Made by a program: the position numbers and the translations under genes. The notes under the pieces were generated by a model, which was given only the letters and a program-made list of their open reading frames with translations, searched no databases and had not been told where the DNA came from. From the NCBI GenBank assembly GCA_023146355.1, contig JAGLCH010000256.1, positions 1 to 13,082 on the forward strand: a stretch of DNA of 13,082 bases. Direction: 5' to 3'. The stretch comes from Bacteriovoracaceae bacterium. Its GTDB lineage: Bacteria; Bdellovibrionota; Bacteriovoracia; Bacteriovoracales; Bacteriovoracaceae. Shown one piece after another: positions 1 to 7,989 of this stretch (within the stretch, counting starts at the first letter, position 1; the number at the start of each line of letters is the position of its first letter).

Positions 1-676
1 GCTCGTGAAAGATATCAACAACGTCAATAACGCCCTCTGCATGAAGCTTTCTCATCAGTGGTATTACCATACTTGTCATGTATTCCATGGAGCTTGAAAA
101 CTCTTTTGGGATAGCATGTGCTGCCATATAGGTATTAATGATTTGAATCTTATTTTTAAAGTGTTTTTTTAAATCGTTGATCACATGGGCAATCTCGTAT
201 TCTTTCTCGAAGTTAAGTCCATAGCCACTTTTAACTTCGATAGTACCAACCCCGTAAGAGTGAAGCCGTTCAATCCGCTCCACTCCCAAATTAAAAAGTT
301 GATCTCTACTCATGGCATTGGTGCCATTCATTGTATTGAGAATACCTCCACCTGCATTCCCAATTGCTTCATAGTCGGCACCATTTAAGCGCATGGTATA
401 TTCATGCGCCCGGTCGCCACCAAAAACGAGGTGTGTATGGGAATCTACAAGCTCAGGTAAAAGTGTCTTGCCTTGGCACTGAGTACCTTTAAGTGAGGCA
501 TACTCTTCAGGCATATCGCAATCTTTCCCAACCCAAATGATTTCTCGATCGGAGAATACGATGGAAGCATTTTCAATAACTCCCATGTCGTCTGGAGTGA
601 GATTTCTCCCGTCCTTCTTCCATGCTGGCACGAGAGTTATGATTTGAGAAAAGTTTCTATACGCCTGAATGCTCAT
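1..676 (-). CDS. hutI: Imidazolonepropionase, N-terminal part (cut by the left window edge)
   Basis: This metal-dependent amidohydrolase opens 4-imidazolone-5-propanoate to N-formimino-L-glutamate, the third step of cytosolic histidine degradation. I translated about 225 codons from an ATG at 676-674; the family is usually a little over 400 residues, so roughly the C-terminal half lies outside. The metal-binding HxH is at residues 80-82 (LVDSHTHLVFGGDR), followed by the substrate-pocket region with Arg89 and Glu92-Tyr93. GGGI at 109-112, EVKSGYGL at 147-154 and a conserved His at 187 (AAHAIP) are all typical of HutI. At the truncated end the protein reads DIFHE, where I would expect something close to DVFCE, so a normally conserved Cys appears to be His. 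The start lies 12 bases past the hutH stop, with AGAGG just upstream as a ribosome site, so the two are almost certainly co-transcribed. The identification is secure; only completeness is unknown. Confidence 0.95.
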   Translation of the reverse strand, partial: MSIQAYRNFSQIITLVPAWKKDGRNLTPDDMGVIENASIVFSDREIIWVGKDCDMPEEYASLKGTQCQGKTLLPELVDSHTHLVFGGDRAHEYTMRLNGADYEAIGNAGGGILNTMNGTNAMSRDQLFNLGVERIERLHSYGVGTIEVKSGYGLNFEKEYEIAHVINDLKKHFKNKIQIINTYMAAHAIPKEFSSSMEYMTSMVIPLMRKLHAEGVIDVVDIFHE

Positions 677-688
677 ATGTGCCTCTTT

Positions 689-2248
689 CTACTTTAGTTC
701 ACCAACTACTTCTTCAACTGCAACAACTAGCTCATTAGAATCAATAAGTTTTACGATATTTTCCAAGTCTTTGTGAAAAACACGGTCAACATCGATTGGA
801 GCTACGTGGCGACGGATGATTGAATGAACTTTTTCAAGTGCCTCAGAAGTCTTCATTGGTCTTTGGAACTCGATAGCTTGAGTATTACAAAGAAGTTCAA
901 CTGCTATACAGTTTTTAGCATTAAAGATGATTTGGTGCAGTTTACGACCTGCATATGGACCCATTGAAACGTGGTCCTCTTTATCAGTTGAAGTTGGTAC
1001 TGAATCAATAGATGAAGGATGACAGAGACATTTATTTTCTGAAACAAGTGCAGCGGAAGTAACATGAGCGATCATAAGACCAGAATTTAGACCAGGTGTT
1101 TTAACAAGGAATGCTGGTAGTTCTGAAAAATTAGAGTTCATCATTTTTTCACAACGTCTTTCTGAAATACTGCAAAGCTCAGCAACGCCTAGTGCAAGGT
1201 AATCCATTGCGAGAGCGAGGGCCTCACCATGAAAGTTTCCGCCAGAAATAACATCTCTTGAATCAACAAAGATAAGTGGGTTGTCTGTAACTGCATTTAG
1301 CTCTGTGGTGATGACCTGTTTTGTATGCTCTAAGGTTTGGCGACAAGCTCCATGAACTTGAGGAACACAACGAAGTGAATACGGATCTTGAACTTTTAGA
1401 CAGTCATCATGAGAATCTTTTATTTCAGATCCTGCCATGATCTTGTTGAGGTTATTGCAGGCATCAATTTGCCCTTGGTGTGGCTTCAGTTTATGGATTC
1501 CAGGAAAATAAGCTCTTGTTGTTCCTCTAATCCCATCGAGAGTCATACAGGTTGTGATATCTGCTAGCTTAAATAGTCTTTCGGACTCATATACTGCAAG
1601 TGCTCCAAGTGCTGCCATAACGGCAGTTCCATTGATTAGTGCTAGGCCATCTTTGGGCCCTAGTACTACTGGAGTCATGCCTATTTGCTCAATTGCAAAG
1701 TTTGATGAAAGAATTTTTCCTTCAAATTCAACTTCACCCTCTCCAATTATCGCAAGAGCAATATGTGAAAGAGGAGCAAGGTCTCCTGAAGCTCCTACGG
1801 AGCCTTTTTCTGGAACAATAGGAGTAATTCCATGATTAAGGAATGCAAGTAGAAGCTCCACTGCTTCAATTTGTACTCCTGAAAATCCTGATGCTAGGCA
1901 GTTGGCGCGAAGAAGCATTACAGCTCGTGTAATTTCTCTGGAAAATGGTTGCCCTATGCCGGTACAGTGAGATCGGATCAGGTTCACTTGTAGTTGAGCT
2001 AGGTCTTTCTCAGCAATATGCTTACTCGAAAGTGCTCCAAACCCTGTATTGATTCCGTAAACTGGTTTCCCTTCTTTTACGATTTCAAAAACAAAGTCTC
2101 GCGACTTTTGCATTTTATGTAAACTATCTGTTGTTAGTTCGAGCTTTAGCTCTCCTGGCGCAGAGTGTGCCACTCGGTGTACCATAGGAATGGTTAGTGA
2201 ATGTCCATCAAGCTTGATGATTTCTGCTTTAGTAAGATCAACTGCCAT
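689..2248 (-). CDS. hutH: Histidine ammonia-lyase (histidase)
   Basis: HutH removes ammonia from L-histidine to give trans-urocanate, the first step of histidine breakdown, as a cytosolic homotetramer. The Ala-Ser-Gly triad that self-cyclises into the MIO electrophile is at about residues 153-155, inside GSVGASGDLAPL. The N-terminal YGINTGFG motif carries the conserved active-site Tyr near residue 64. The C-terminal DHVSMGPYAG segment is also typical. About 519 residues matches the family (about 510). Two ATGs are adjacent (2251 and 2248). GGAG lies only three bases before the first but six before the second, so I prefer 2248; the difference is one residue. It follows rpe by about 15 bases and precedes hutI by 12. 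Urocanase (hutU), which acts between HutH and HutI, is not between them and must be elsewhere or absent. Nothing resembling a HutC or HutP regulatory site is visible nearby, so expression probably follows the long upstream operon. Confidence 0.97.
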   Translation of the reverse strand: MAVDLTKAEIIKLDGHSLTIPMVHRVAHSAPGELKLELTTDSLHKMQKSRDFVFEIVKEGKPVYGINTGFGALSSKHIAEKDLAQLQVNLIRSHCTGIGQPFSREITRAVMLLRANCLASGFSGVQIEAVELLLAFLNHGITPIVPEKGSVGASGDLAPLSHIALAIIGEGEVEFEGKILSSNFAIEQIGMTPVVLGPKDGLALINGTAVMAALGALAVYESERLFKLADITTCMTLDGIRGTTRAYFPGIHKLKPHQGQIDACNNLNKIMAGSEIKDSHDDCLKVQDPYSLRCVPQVHGACRQTLEHTKQVITTELNAVTDNPLIFVDSRDVISGGNFHGEALALAMDYLALGVAELCSISERRCEKMMNSNFSELPAFLVKTPGLNSGLMIAHVTSAALVSENKCLCHPSSIDSVPTSTDKEDHVSMGPYAGRKLHQIIFNAKNCIAVELLCNTQAIEFQRPMKTSEALEKVHSIIRRHVAPIDVDRVFHKDLENIVKLIDSNELVVAVEEVVGELK

Positions 2249-2263
2249 CATTTTCTCCAGTAA

Positions 2264-2926
2264 TTACTTTCTAAGTGATTCTATTTGGGTGTTATAGTTT
2301 TTAGGTTCTGCTTTAAATATATAACTTCCTGCAACTAAGTTATTAACTCCATGCTCAATAAGTTTTTTTGCATTCTTATCATTTACGCCGCCATCAATCT
2401 GAACCTGGAAGTCTAGATCTTTGGTCTTTTTAAGTTCTTTGATATGGTTAAGTTTGTCCCATGTCCCTTCAATAAATGATTGACCACCAAATCCTGGCTC
2501 AACTGACATAACAAGTAATAGGTCAATTAAGTCGAATGCTTTATCAGGGATTCCACTAACTGGAGTTTTTGGCTTTATCGAAATTCCGACGCTAGGATAG
2601 AGAGTCTTTGCCTTTTCAATTAACTTGATAAGTTCATCGTGACCCATCGTGGCCTCAACGTGAAAGGTAAAATTATGAATGCCAAAGTCTTTAAAAGTAT
2701 CGATGTAAAACTCTGGGTTTTTTACCATGAAGTGGGCGTCTAGAGGTTGAGATGTGACATTTCGGATGAGCTTAGCAAGAGGGTGACCAAAAGTAAGGTT
2801 GGGAACGAAATGTCCGTCCATAATATCTAGGTGAAACCACATTCCCTTAATTTTATCGAAGGCCTTTAGTTCTGTCTCAATATTTAAAAAGTCACATGAT
2901 AGAATACTGGGCGAAATGGTAATCAT
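2264..2926 (-). CDS. rpe: Ribulose-phosphate 3-epimerase
   Basis: Rpe interconverts D-ribulose 5-phosphate and D-xylulose 5-phosphate in the cytosolic non-oxidative pentose phosphate pathway. The 220-residue TIM barrel has normal length. Key positions are visible: Ser8 in the SPSILSCDF opening strand, metal/catalytic residues His32 and Asp34 in HLDIMDGHFVPN, His65 in DAHFMV, the phosphate-side loop VEPGFGGQ (about 142-149), and the second catalytic acid Asp178 in QIDGGV. It begins with ATG at 2926, and an AGGA ribosome site lies eight bases upstream. It starts 10 bases after the fmt stop and ends about 15 bases before hutH. Rpe next to def-fmt is a recurring arrangement in bacteria (often with rsmB between, which is missing here), so the link to translation genes is positional rather than functional. 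Confidence 0.97.
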   Translation of the reverse strand: MITISPSILSCDFLNIETELKAFDKIKGMWFHLDIMDGHFVPNLTFGHPLAKLIRNVTSQPLDAHFMVKNPEFYIDTFKDFGIHNFTFHVEATMGHDELIKLIEKAKTLYPSVGISIKPKTPVSGIPDKAFDLIDLLLVMSVEPGFGGQSFIEGTWDKLNHIKELKKTKDLDFQVQIDGGVNDKNAKKLIEHGVNNLVAGSYIFKAEPKNYNTQIESLRK

Positions 2927-2936
2927 AAATATTTCC

Positions 2937-3884
2937 TTAATCGATAATGATCTCTTTAATATCTAATTTATTTCGAAGACCGTTTAATAACTCAACATCA
3001 GTACACATCTTTTTGCCCTCAAGTTGTACAACAGTAAGGCGAGCAGAGTCTGTCTTTGTGCCAATAACGATAGTTCCCATATCGGTGTAAATCTGTCCTG
3101 GGGTAAGTTTTTTTGGGTTTTTTTCGATTTCAAAAATCTTTAATCGCTTCTCATTTAGGAAGCCAAAAGTACCCGGCCATGGTTTTAATGCGCGAATGCA
3201 ATTAAATAGCTCATCAAAGCTTTTCTCAGAAAAGTGAAGATGGCCATCCTCCTTCTTTAGAGTTGTGGCAAATGAAACTTCATTCTCATTTTGAGGAGTG
3301 TATTTTACTTTGTCTTCAAGTACCTGCACGATAAGGTCGTTCATAGATAGTGCTGCTTGAAATTTCAGTCTCGTATAAAGCTGACCACCTGTTTCATTAT
3401 CACCAATAGATAGCTCATCAAAAAGGACAAGATCTCCAGCATCCATTTTCTTCACCATTCGTTGAATGCTTACACCTGTAGTTTTGTCACCATTTAGAAG
3501 AGCATATTGAATTGGTGCTGCTCCCCGATATTTTGGGAGAATGGAGGTGTGGATATTGAAGCAAGCTATTTTAGGAAGTGCCAAAACTCTCTTTCCCAAA
3601 AACTGAGCAAAGGCCAAAACAACGATCATATCGATATTTAGTTGTTCGAGTTGATCAAGGGCCTCAGGCTCCCTGTTGATATTTTCGGTCTGTATCAGTG
3701 GGATACGATTTTCTTTTGCAAAGTCTGCGACAGGAGGTGATTTTAGTTTTTTTCCCCGCCCAGCTGGTCGATCAGGCATTGTGATTATGCTTACTAAATC
3801 TATGCTCGGATGATTGTGAAGAAGTTCAAGTACAGGCACTGAAAAGTCAGGAGTGCCACAAAATGCTACTTTGAGTTTTTTCAA
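2937..3884 (-). CDS. fmt: Methionyl-tRNA formyltransferase
   Basis: Fmt transfers a formyl group from 10-formyl-tetrahydrofolate to the methionine of initiator Met-tRNA, marking it for translation initiation. The N-terminal Rossmann-like catalytic domain (about 1-205) contains the active-site triad Asn110, His112 and Asp148, within FNIHTSILPKYRGAAPIQ and KKMDAGD. The C-terminal OB-fold tRNA-binding domain (about 210-315) includes the usual RALKPWPGTF turn. At 315 residues it matches the family. The start codon is TTG (3884-3882), giving MKKLKVAFCGTPDFSVP, which is exactly where the family begins; AGGA sits seven bases upstream and supports it. It lies nine bases downstream of def, whose product removes the same formyl group, so the two steps of the formyl-methionine cycle are co-transcribed. 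The usual Tyr-Gly of the motif near residue 92 reads AFAQF, a minor divergence. Confidence 0.97.
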   Translation of the reverse strand: MKKLKVAFCGTPDFSVPVLELLHNHPSIDLVSIITMPDRPAGRGKKLKSPPVADFAKENRIPLIQTENINREPEALDQLEQLNIDMIVVLAFAQFLGKRVLALPKIACFNIHTSILPKYRGAAPIQYALLNGDKTTGVSIQRMVKKMDAGDLVLFDELSIGDNETGGQLYTRLKFQAALSMNDLIVQVLEDKVKYTPQNENEVSFATTLKKEDGHLHFSEKSFDELFNCIRALKPWPGTFGFLNEKRLKIFEIEKNPKKLTPGQIYTDMGTIVIGTKTDSARLTVVQLEGKKMCTDVELLNGLRNKLDIKEIIID

Positions 3885-3893
3885 AGGGAAGTC

Positions 3894-4481
3894 CTATTTT
3901 TTCTTTTTCTTAGTCAGTTTCTTTTTAATAATATTTCGCTTAATCAAACTGATACGATCGATAAATACTTTACCATTTAAATGATCATTCTCATGCTGAA
4001 GACAGACGGCCATAGTCCCCTCTGCTTCAATTGATTGTTGCGCTCCATCGAGATCAGTATAATCAACTGTAATCTTATTAAAGCGAGTTACATCTTCGTA
4101 AATTCCAGGAAGACTTAAACAGCCCTCTTCGTAGATAATTTCGCCTTCCCCATCTCTAAAGGTGGGATTAATAAAAACCATCGGGTTAAGGTTAGAAAGA
4201 ACAAAATCCTCTGTTCCATCAGCGCATGTAATTTCCTCTCGATCAAAACCAACATCAATTATAAACATGCGAATGCTTTTTCCAATCTGAGGAGCAGCGA
4301 GGCCGATACCAGGTGCCTGGTACATAGTGTAAGTCATGTCTTTAGCGAGTTGGACCAGTTGATCACTATAGTCAGTGATCTCAGATGCTACTTTACTAAG
4401 AGTAGCATGAGGATAGGCCAGGATTGATAGTTCACTCCCAGAGAGTGTGTAGTTTTTTAAAAAATCTGTTTTACTGTTCAT
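3894..4481 (-). CDS. def: Peptide deformylase with lysine-rich tail
   Basis: Def hydrolyses the N-formyl group from nascent polypeptides at the ribosome exit. All three family motifs are intact: GIGLAAPQ (58-65), EGCLSLPG (119-126) with metal ligand Cys121, and QHENDHLNG (162-170) with metal ligands His163 and His167 and catalytic Glu164. The protein is 195 residues, somewhat longer than typical. About 18 extra residues precede the usual 'ILxYP' opening, and the C-terminus ends in a basic tail of about ten lysine-rich residues encoded by a purine run near 3897-3925. A positively charged tail fits ribosome contact, since the C-terminal helix of E. coli Def binds the ribosome, but that is inference. 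The ATG at 4481 has no convincing Shine-Dalgarno sequence in the 32-base gap after the glycosyltransferase gene. Translation may rely on an A/U-rich leader or on coupling. It directly precedes fmt. Confidence 0.97.
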   Translation of the reverse strand: MNSKTDFLKNYTLSGSELSILAYPHATLSKVASEITDYSDQLVQLAKDMTYTMYQAPGIGLAAPQIGKSIRMFIIDVGFDREEITCADGTEDFVLSNLNPMVFINPTFRDGEGEIIYEEGCLSLPGIYEDVTRFNKITVDYTDLDGAQQSIEAEGTMAVCLQHENDHLNGKVFIDRISLIKRNIIKKKLTKKKKK

Positions 4482-4513
4482 AGCAATTTATAGCATAAGG
4501 GGTATATTTACGT

Positions 4514-6157
4514 CTACTTTGGTGCAATTAGTACACGGGTCTCTTGTATCAAGTCGGGCCGCCTAAGCTTTACCGCCTCAATAATCTGCTTCAACTTAAG
4601 TCGTCTGGCCCAAACATTCCAGCTGAGAATGGGAGTGACTGTGGAATTTTGACTGAGGTCCTCTTGGCGGCCAATAACATAATTTCCAGAGGTTATGGCA
4701 GTATGTACTTCAGATCGACCGATTTTTTTGACCTCACGACCAAGTGCTTCGGACACGAAATAGAATTTTCGTAATGTGACAGAAACAGGGGCACCCTTAA
4801 CGTGATCAATCACATTTCTAGGCATCTCGGGCAGTGATACTTGGCTGACTAAGAAGCACCATACTGTGCCAAAAACCAACATATGGCCCATAGCAAGTCT
4901 TGCAATGTTACGAGAAAACAAAAATGTTAATAATCCAATTGACTCAAGTGCTAGGGCAACAGAAATAGAAATGATGGTGGCCTGACTAGAGTCAGCTAAA
5001 AAGTAGAGAAGGACAGCTGTCAACAGAACTACCAAAGTAAGTAGTAATCCTAAGAGCGCTTTTAATCCACAAATTAAGTATTTAAAACTTCGCTCCTTCT
5101 CAAATCTGGAAAATTCAACCATGCTGGTTACGTATAACAGCATCAGAGCGAGTGGCATCGCGGGAATTGCGTAGTGATGTGACCTTTGACTGGGTATAAA
5201 CCAAAGGGCGTAAAATACAATAAAATTATACCCTAGAAAAAGAACTGCCATTTGGTTCTTAGTTGGATGGGCCGTGAGCATCTGCCTAAAGTGGGCCTTA
5301 ACGTAGTAGAGAGACAGTGGAAAAAGCAAAATAACGGGAAAGGTATAGAGTAGTAATCCTTGAACTAGTACGCGTATTGGATACGACTTTGCCGTGAACT
5401 TTCCAATATTTTCACGGAGAAAGAAATAGTCAAAAAATTCGCGTCCGTATTCTAGATAGCAGGCAACAAACCAAATAGATGAGAGGGCGACAGAAACGAG
5501 CCCGAACATTATCATCTGCGGAAAAAAGTTTTTCTTTCTCACCAAGAGCATATGGAGAATAAATAAACCACACCCGCCAAAGCACATAACTAAAGCAACC
5601 GGTCCCTTAACAAGCGTTGCCATTGCAAGCAGTATTGAGGCCATTGCAAAATCACGTCGTCTCCCCCTATTAATAAAGTCAAAGAACTTAAGAGAGGCCG
5701 CAACTGTAAAAATAGCTAAGGTGATCTCCATCATATAGATACGAGAGTATTTTAGCATCCCAAGGGAAGTCGCAAACACTAAAAGAGAGGTCGCATTATT
5801 GAGTGAAAAATAGCGCTTACACCAGCTTGCCATGACTATTAGGCCAAAGACTCCTGTAATTGCCATCGTTAGCCGTGCTGCAAAAAGTGAGAGTCCAAAA
5901 GCGCCATAGCTGAGATATGCCATCCAAAACTGAATCGGCGGTTTGGACCAATGATTTTCGCCCATATAAAGTGGAGTCATAAAGCTTTTTTGAGAAAACA
6001 TCTCCTTTGATATTTGGAGATAGAATCCCTCAGTGCCTTGCCTAATCGCGTTTATATTTCCAAGATCCCAAAAATAAAAGCAAGATACAAAAAGGATTGC
6101 AAATATAAAAAACTGATTAGAACTTATTTTATTTTTCAGCATATGTGAGAATGACAT
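4514..6157 (-). CDS. ArnT/PMT-like (GT-83 type) membrane glycosyltransferase
   Basis: This is an integral inner-membrane glycosyltransferase that resembles the ArnT/dolichyl-phosphate-mannose transferase superfamily. These enzymes move a sugar from an undecaprenyl-phosphate carrier to lipid A or another periplasmic acceptor. From the chosen start it is about 547 residues with roughly a dozen hydrophobic segments. The first, at about 16-30, leads into the periplasmic loop with acidic residue Glu43 in TEGFY, the position of the catalytic acid in the family. KPPIQFW (72-78) and VKGPVAL (183-189) are also characteristic. The soluble C-terminus (about 440-547) has no recognisable domain. A TTG at 6169 is in frame, but GGAG lies six bases before the ATG at 6157, so I chose that ATG. 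It starts 15 bases after the LptF/LptG-type gene, which makes LPS or lipid A modification the likely role; donor and acceptor cannot be told from sequence. Confidence 0.85.
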   Translation of the reverse strand: MSFSHMLKNKISSNQFFIFAILFVSCFYFWDLGNINAIRQGTEGFYLQISKEMFSQKSFMTPLYMGENHWSKPPIQFWMAYLSYGAFGLSLFAARLTMAITGVFGLIVMASWCKRYFSLNNATSLLVFATSLGMLKYSRIYMMEITLAIFTVAASLKFFDFINRGRRRDFAMASILLAMATLVKGPVALVMCFGGCGLFILHMLLVRKKNFFPQMIMFGLVSVALSSIWFVACYLEYGREFFDYFFLRENIGKFTAKSYPIRVLVQGLLLYTFPVILLFPLSLYYVKAHFRQMLTAHPTKNQMAVLFLGYNFIVFYALWFIPSQRSHHYAIPAMPLALMLLYVTSMVEFSRFEKERSFKYLICGLKALLGLLLTLVVLLTAVLLYFLADSSQATIISISVALALESIGLLTFLFSRNIARLAMGHMLVFGTVWCFLVSQVSLPEMPRNVIDHVKGAPVSVTLRKFYFVSEALGREVKKIGRSEVHTAITSGNYVIGRQEDLSQNSTVTPILSWNVWARRLKLKQIIEAVKLRRPDLIQETRVLIAPK

Positions 6158-6172
6158 GGTGAACTCCAAAAG

Positions 6173-7279
6173 CTATGAAAGCTTTCTGTTTTTGAAAATG
6201 ATTTGTGTGATGTATGCTAGGAAAAAAACAGGAACAGCAAAACAAGCAGCAAGAGGCGGAAGCTTTGAGCTTCTTCCAAGTTCTGTAACGTAGGAGTAGA
6301 TGAACCAATAGGCCAAAGTAAACACAAATACGAAGATTACAGTTTTACCAAATGAGCTATTTCGTCGGTTGGGTTTGAAAATTCCCACTGAGGCCATAAG
6401 TGCAAAAATAATACAGACAAAGCTTGTGGAAAACTTCTCCCAATACATCACTTTGTATTCATTAGTATTAATACCTGATTTCTCTAGGTGTCCGATATAA
6501 TCGTCGAGCTGGTGTATGTTGAGCGTTGTGATATCGGACTCTGCTTTTTTGAATTGCTCGATATCCATACCAAGCGGAATGTTTATTGTTTCAAAGTTCG
6601 TGATTGTCGGATAGTTGCGTTGATTTATACCGTGGTAGCTCACACCATTATCAAACTTCCAAATACCATCCTTAAGGAAAGTCGCAGTTTTGGCGATAAT
6701 TTTCTCAGAAAAATTATAGTCGTTATCATAGCGATACATTGTAATATCATTAATTTGATTTATTTTTTTGTTGAATGAAGAAAATGCAAGGTAGAACTCA
6801 CTTGTCTTGTACCATAGCTTACCACTTTTAATGGTTGAGCTCATTAGGCCCTTACTTTTTAAGTTTGAGAATTTTTTTTCTCCATCATCGATGAGAAAAT
6901 GGCGATTCTTTTTTGTAAATGGGTGCACATAAGCGGAAAGCACAAACTGAGTCAGAGCTGCGAAAGATGCAATAAACACAATTGTTATGATGAAATCTCT
7001 ACGGGAGAATCCAGCAGCAAAAATTGCAGTTAATTCATTTCTGTTTTTCAACTTATTGATACTGAAGAGTGAAGCAACAAGGCAGGCCACAGGGAAGATC
7101 TGTGACGCAAATCCAGGAAGCTCAATGAAGTGGTTGATGATTACATCACCAGCAGACACATTTGAACGCAGGAACCCACCGATCAGGTTAGCAATTGTGA
7201 GCAAGATCAAGAGAAGAACGACTGATGCCAGAAAAAAGTTCAGCCATTCTTTAATAATATGTTTCCTGATTATTCCCAT
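6173..7279 (-). CDS. LptF/LptG (YjgP/YjgQ) family permease
   Basis: LptF and LptG form the transmembrane part of the LptB2FG exporter that extracts lipopolysaccharide from the inner membrane and hands it to the periplasmic Lpt bridge. The 368 residues show the family plan. Three N-terminal membrane segments lie at about 12-34, 58-76 and 97-118, with the conserved coupling-helix sequence NELTAIFAAGFS (about 81-92). A periplasmic beta-jellyroll domain spans about 120-270, and three C-terminal membrane segments follow. The opening GIIRKHIIKEWL matches the usual N-terminus, so I chose the ATG at 7279. An upstream in-frame GTG at 7297 lacks a ribosome site and would overlap the previous gene. The ATG lies two bases after the CFI-box gene stop and has no good ribosome site of its own, so translational coupling is likely. 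Only one LptF/G-type gene is here; I cannot tell LptF from LptG or from a specialised third paralogue. Confidence 0.88.
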   Translation of the reverse strand: MGIIRKHIIKEWLNFFLASVVLLLILLTIANLIGGFLRSNVSAGDVIINHFIELPGFASQIFPVACLVASLFSINKLKNRNELTAIFAAGFSRRDFIITIVFIASFAALTQFVLSAYVHPFTKKNRHFLIDDGEKKFSNLKSKGLMSSTIKSGKLWYKTSEFYLAFSSFNKKINQINDITMYRYDNDYNFSEKIIAKTATFLKDGIWKFDNGVSYHGINQRNYPTITNFETINIPLGMDIEQFKKAESDITTLNIHQLDDYIGHLEKSGINTNEYKVMYWEKFSTSFVCIIFALMASVGIFKPNRRNSSFGKTVIFVFVFTLAYWFIYSYVTELGRSSKLPPLAACFAVPVFFLAYITQIIFKNRKLS

Positions 7280-7281
7280 AG

Positions 7282-7980
7282 TTAAGCTAGAAAGCACCTC
7301 GTCACAATTGATATTGCTTTAAGTATTGGCCTGGTAACTAGTTTTATCGGAGTGCCAATTAGAGGGTTATTTTCACAAAATACAACAAATGGAGGGGAGA
7401 ATCGGTAATACTTTTCAACAAGAAATATACCGGCGCGACTTTTTAAAAGAATTTTTTTAAAGTCCCTGAGAGACTCAGTTACAGGATGTGATTCGCTGTA
7501 GCAAAAGCTGGCAACATAACACTTCTTGCTTTCTACCATAACTCGCTTATATGCCATTTCAAAAAGCTTTGGGTTATAGGCAATCCCCTTTTTTATGAAC
7601 TTGCGGATCATCTCAGAATTTATGAACTGATGCTTATATCCAAGAGAAAATAATACGAATTGATCAAGATACCGTTTGCACTCTGATTTCAGATTTGGGT
7701 TTCTATCATAGGCCTTGGCAAGGGCCCAATAAACCTGGCTGATAAGAAGGATCTCTGCGATTTGAGTTTTTTGGTCAAACAGCCTAGGCTTCAGCTGATC
7801 TTCAGTTGTAAAACAGAATTTTGAAATTATATTCAAATATTTACCGTAGCCTTCCACCGCCTTAGCAATTTTGTCTTTTTGGTAGTATTCGTGTGACACC
7901 TTTAGGAGGCCAATCCGATTGCGATAGTTCTCAAGCAATTGTGCTGAATGTTTTTTAGCTCCATCTTTATCTTCTGCCAC
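7282..7980 (-). CDS. CFI-box C-terminal domain protein, unknown function
   Basis: I recognise no enzyme here. The C-terminal part (about 154-225) closely resembles the small CFI-box domain: Cys154-Tyr-Val-Ala-Ser starts it, then a Glu/His stretch, LRDFKK (171-176), Gly184, and the signature YYRFSPP (191-197), ending in a hydrophobic region. That domain is found at the C-terminus of many uncharacterised proteins of delta-proteobacteria and Bdellovibrio-like bacteria, and its job is unknown. The N-terminal part (about 15-150) is helical, and residues 31-54 read like one TPR repeat (KAVEGYGKYLNII). No signal peptide is present, so the bulk is probably cytoplasmic. It starts with GTG at 7980, supported by an AGGAGG site five bases upstream that overlaps the stop of the preceding barrel gene. 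Its stop is two bases from the LptF/G start. The tight coupling to envelope genes suggests an envelope-related role. Confidence 0.75.
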   Translation of the reverse strand: MAEDKDGAKKHSAQLLENYRNRIGLLKVSHEYYQKDKIAKAVEGYGKYLNIISKFCFTTEDQLKPRLFDQKTQIAEILLISQVYWALAKAYDRNPNLKSECKRYLDQFVLFSLGYKHQFINSEMIRKFIKKGIAYNPKLFEMAYKRVMVESKKCYVASFCYSESHPVTESLRDFKKILLKSRAGIFLVEKYYRFSPPFVVFCENNPLIGTPIKLVTRPILKAISIVTRCFLA

Positions 7981-7989
7981 AGCTCCCTC

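Noticed and set aside
185..388. Short plus-strand open frame opposite hutI
   Set aside because: It lies fully inside a well-supported conserved gene on the other strand and its translation resembles nothing.
6488..6778. Plus-strand open frame opposite the periplasmic domain of the LptF/G gene
   Set aside because: No ribosome site, and the opposite strand is a convincing membrane protein gene.
7344..7370. A TCCGATAA box on the minus strand with ATAA 15 bases upstream, like a second sigma-28 promoter before the LptF/G gene
   Set aside because: The -35 half fails (ATAA instead of TAAA) and the element lies inside the CFI-box coding sequence, where codons explain it. The tight gene spacing gives no need for an internal promoter.
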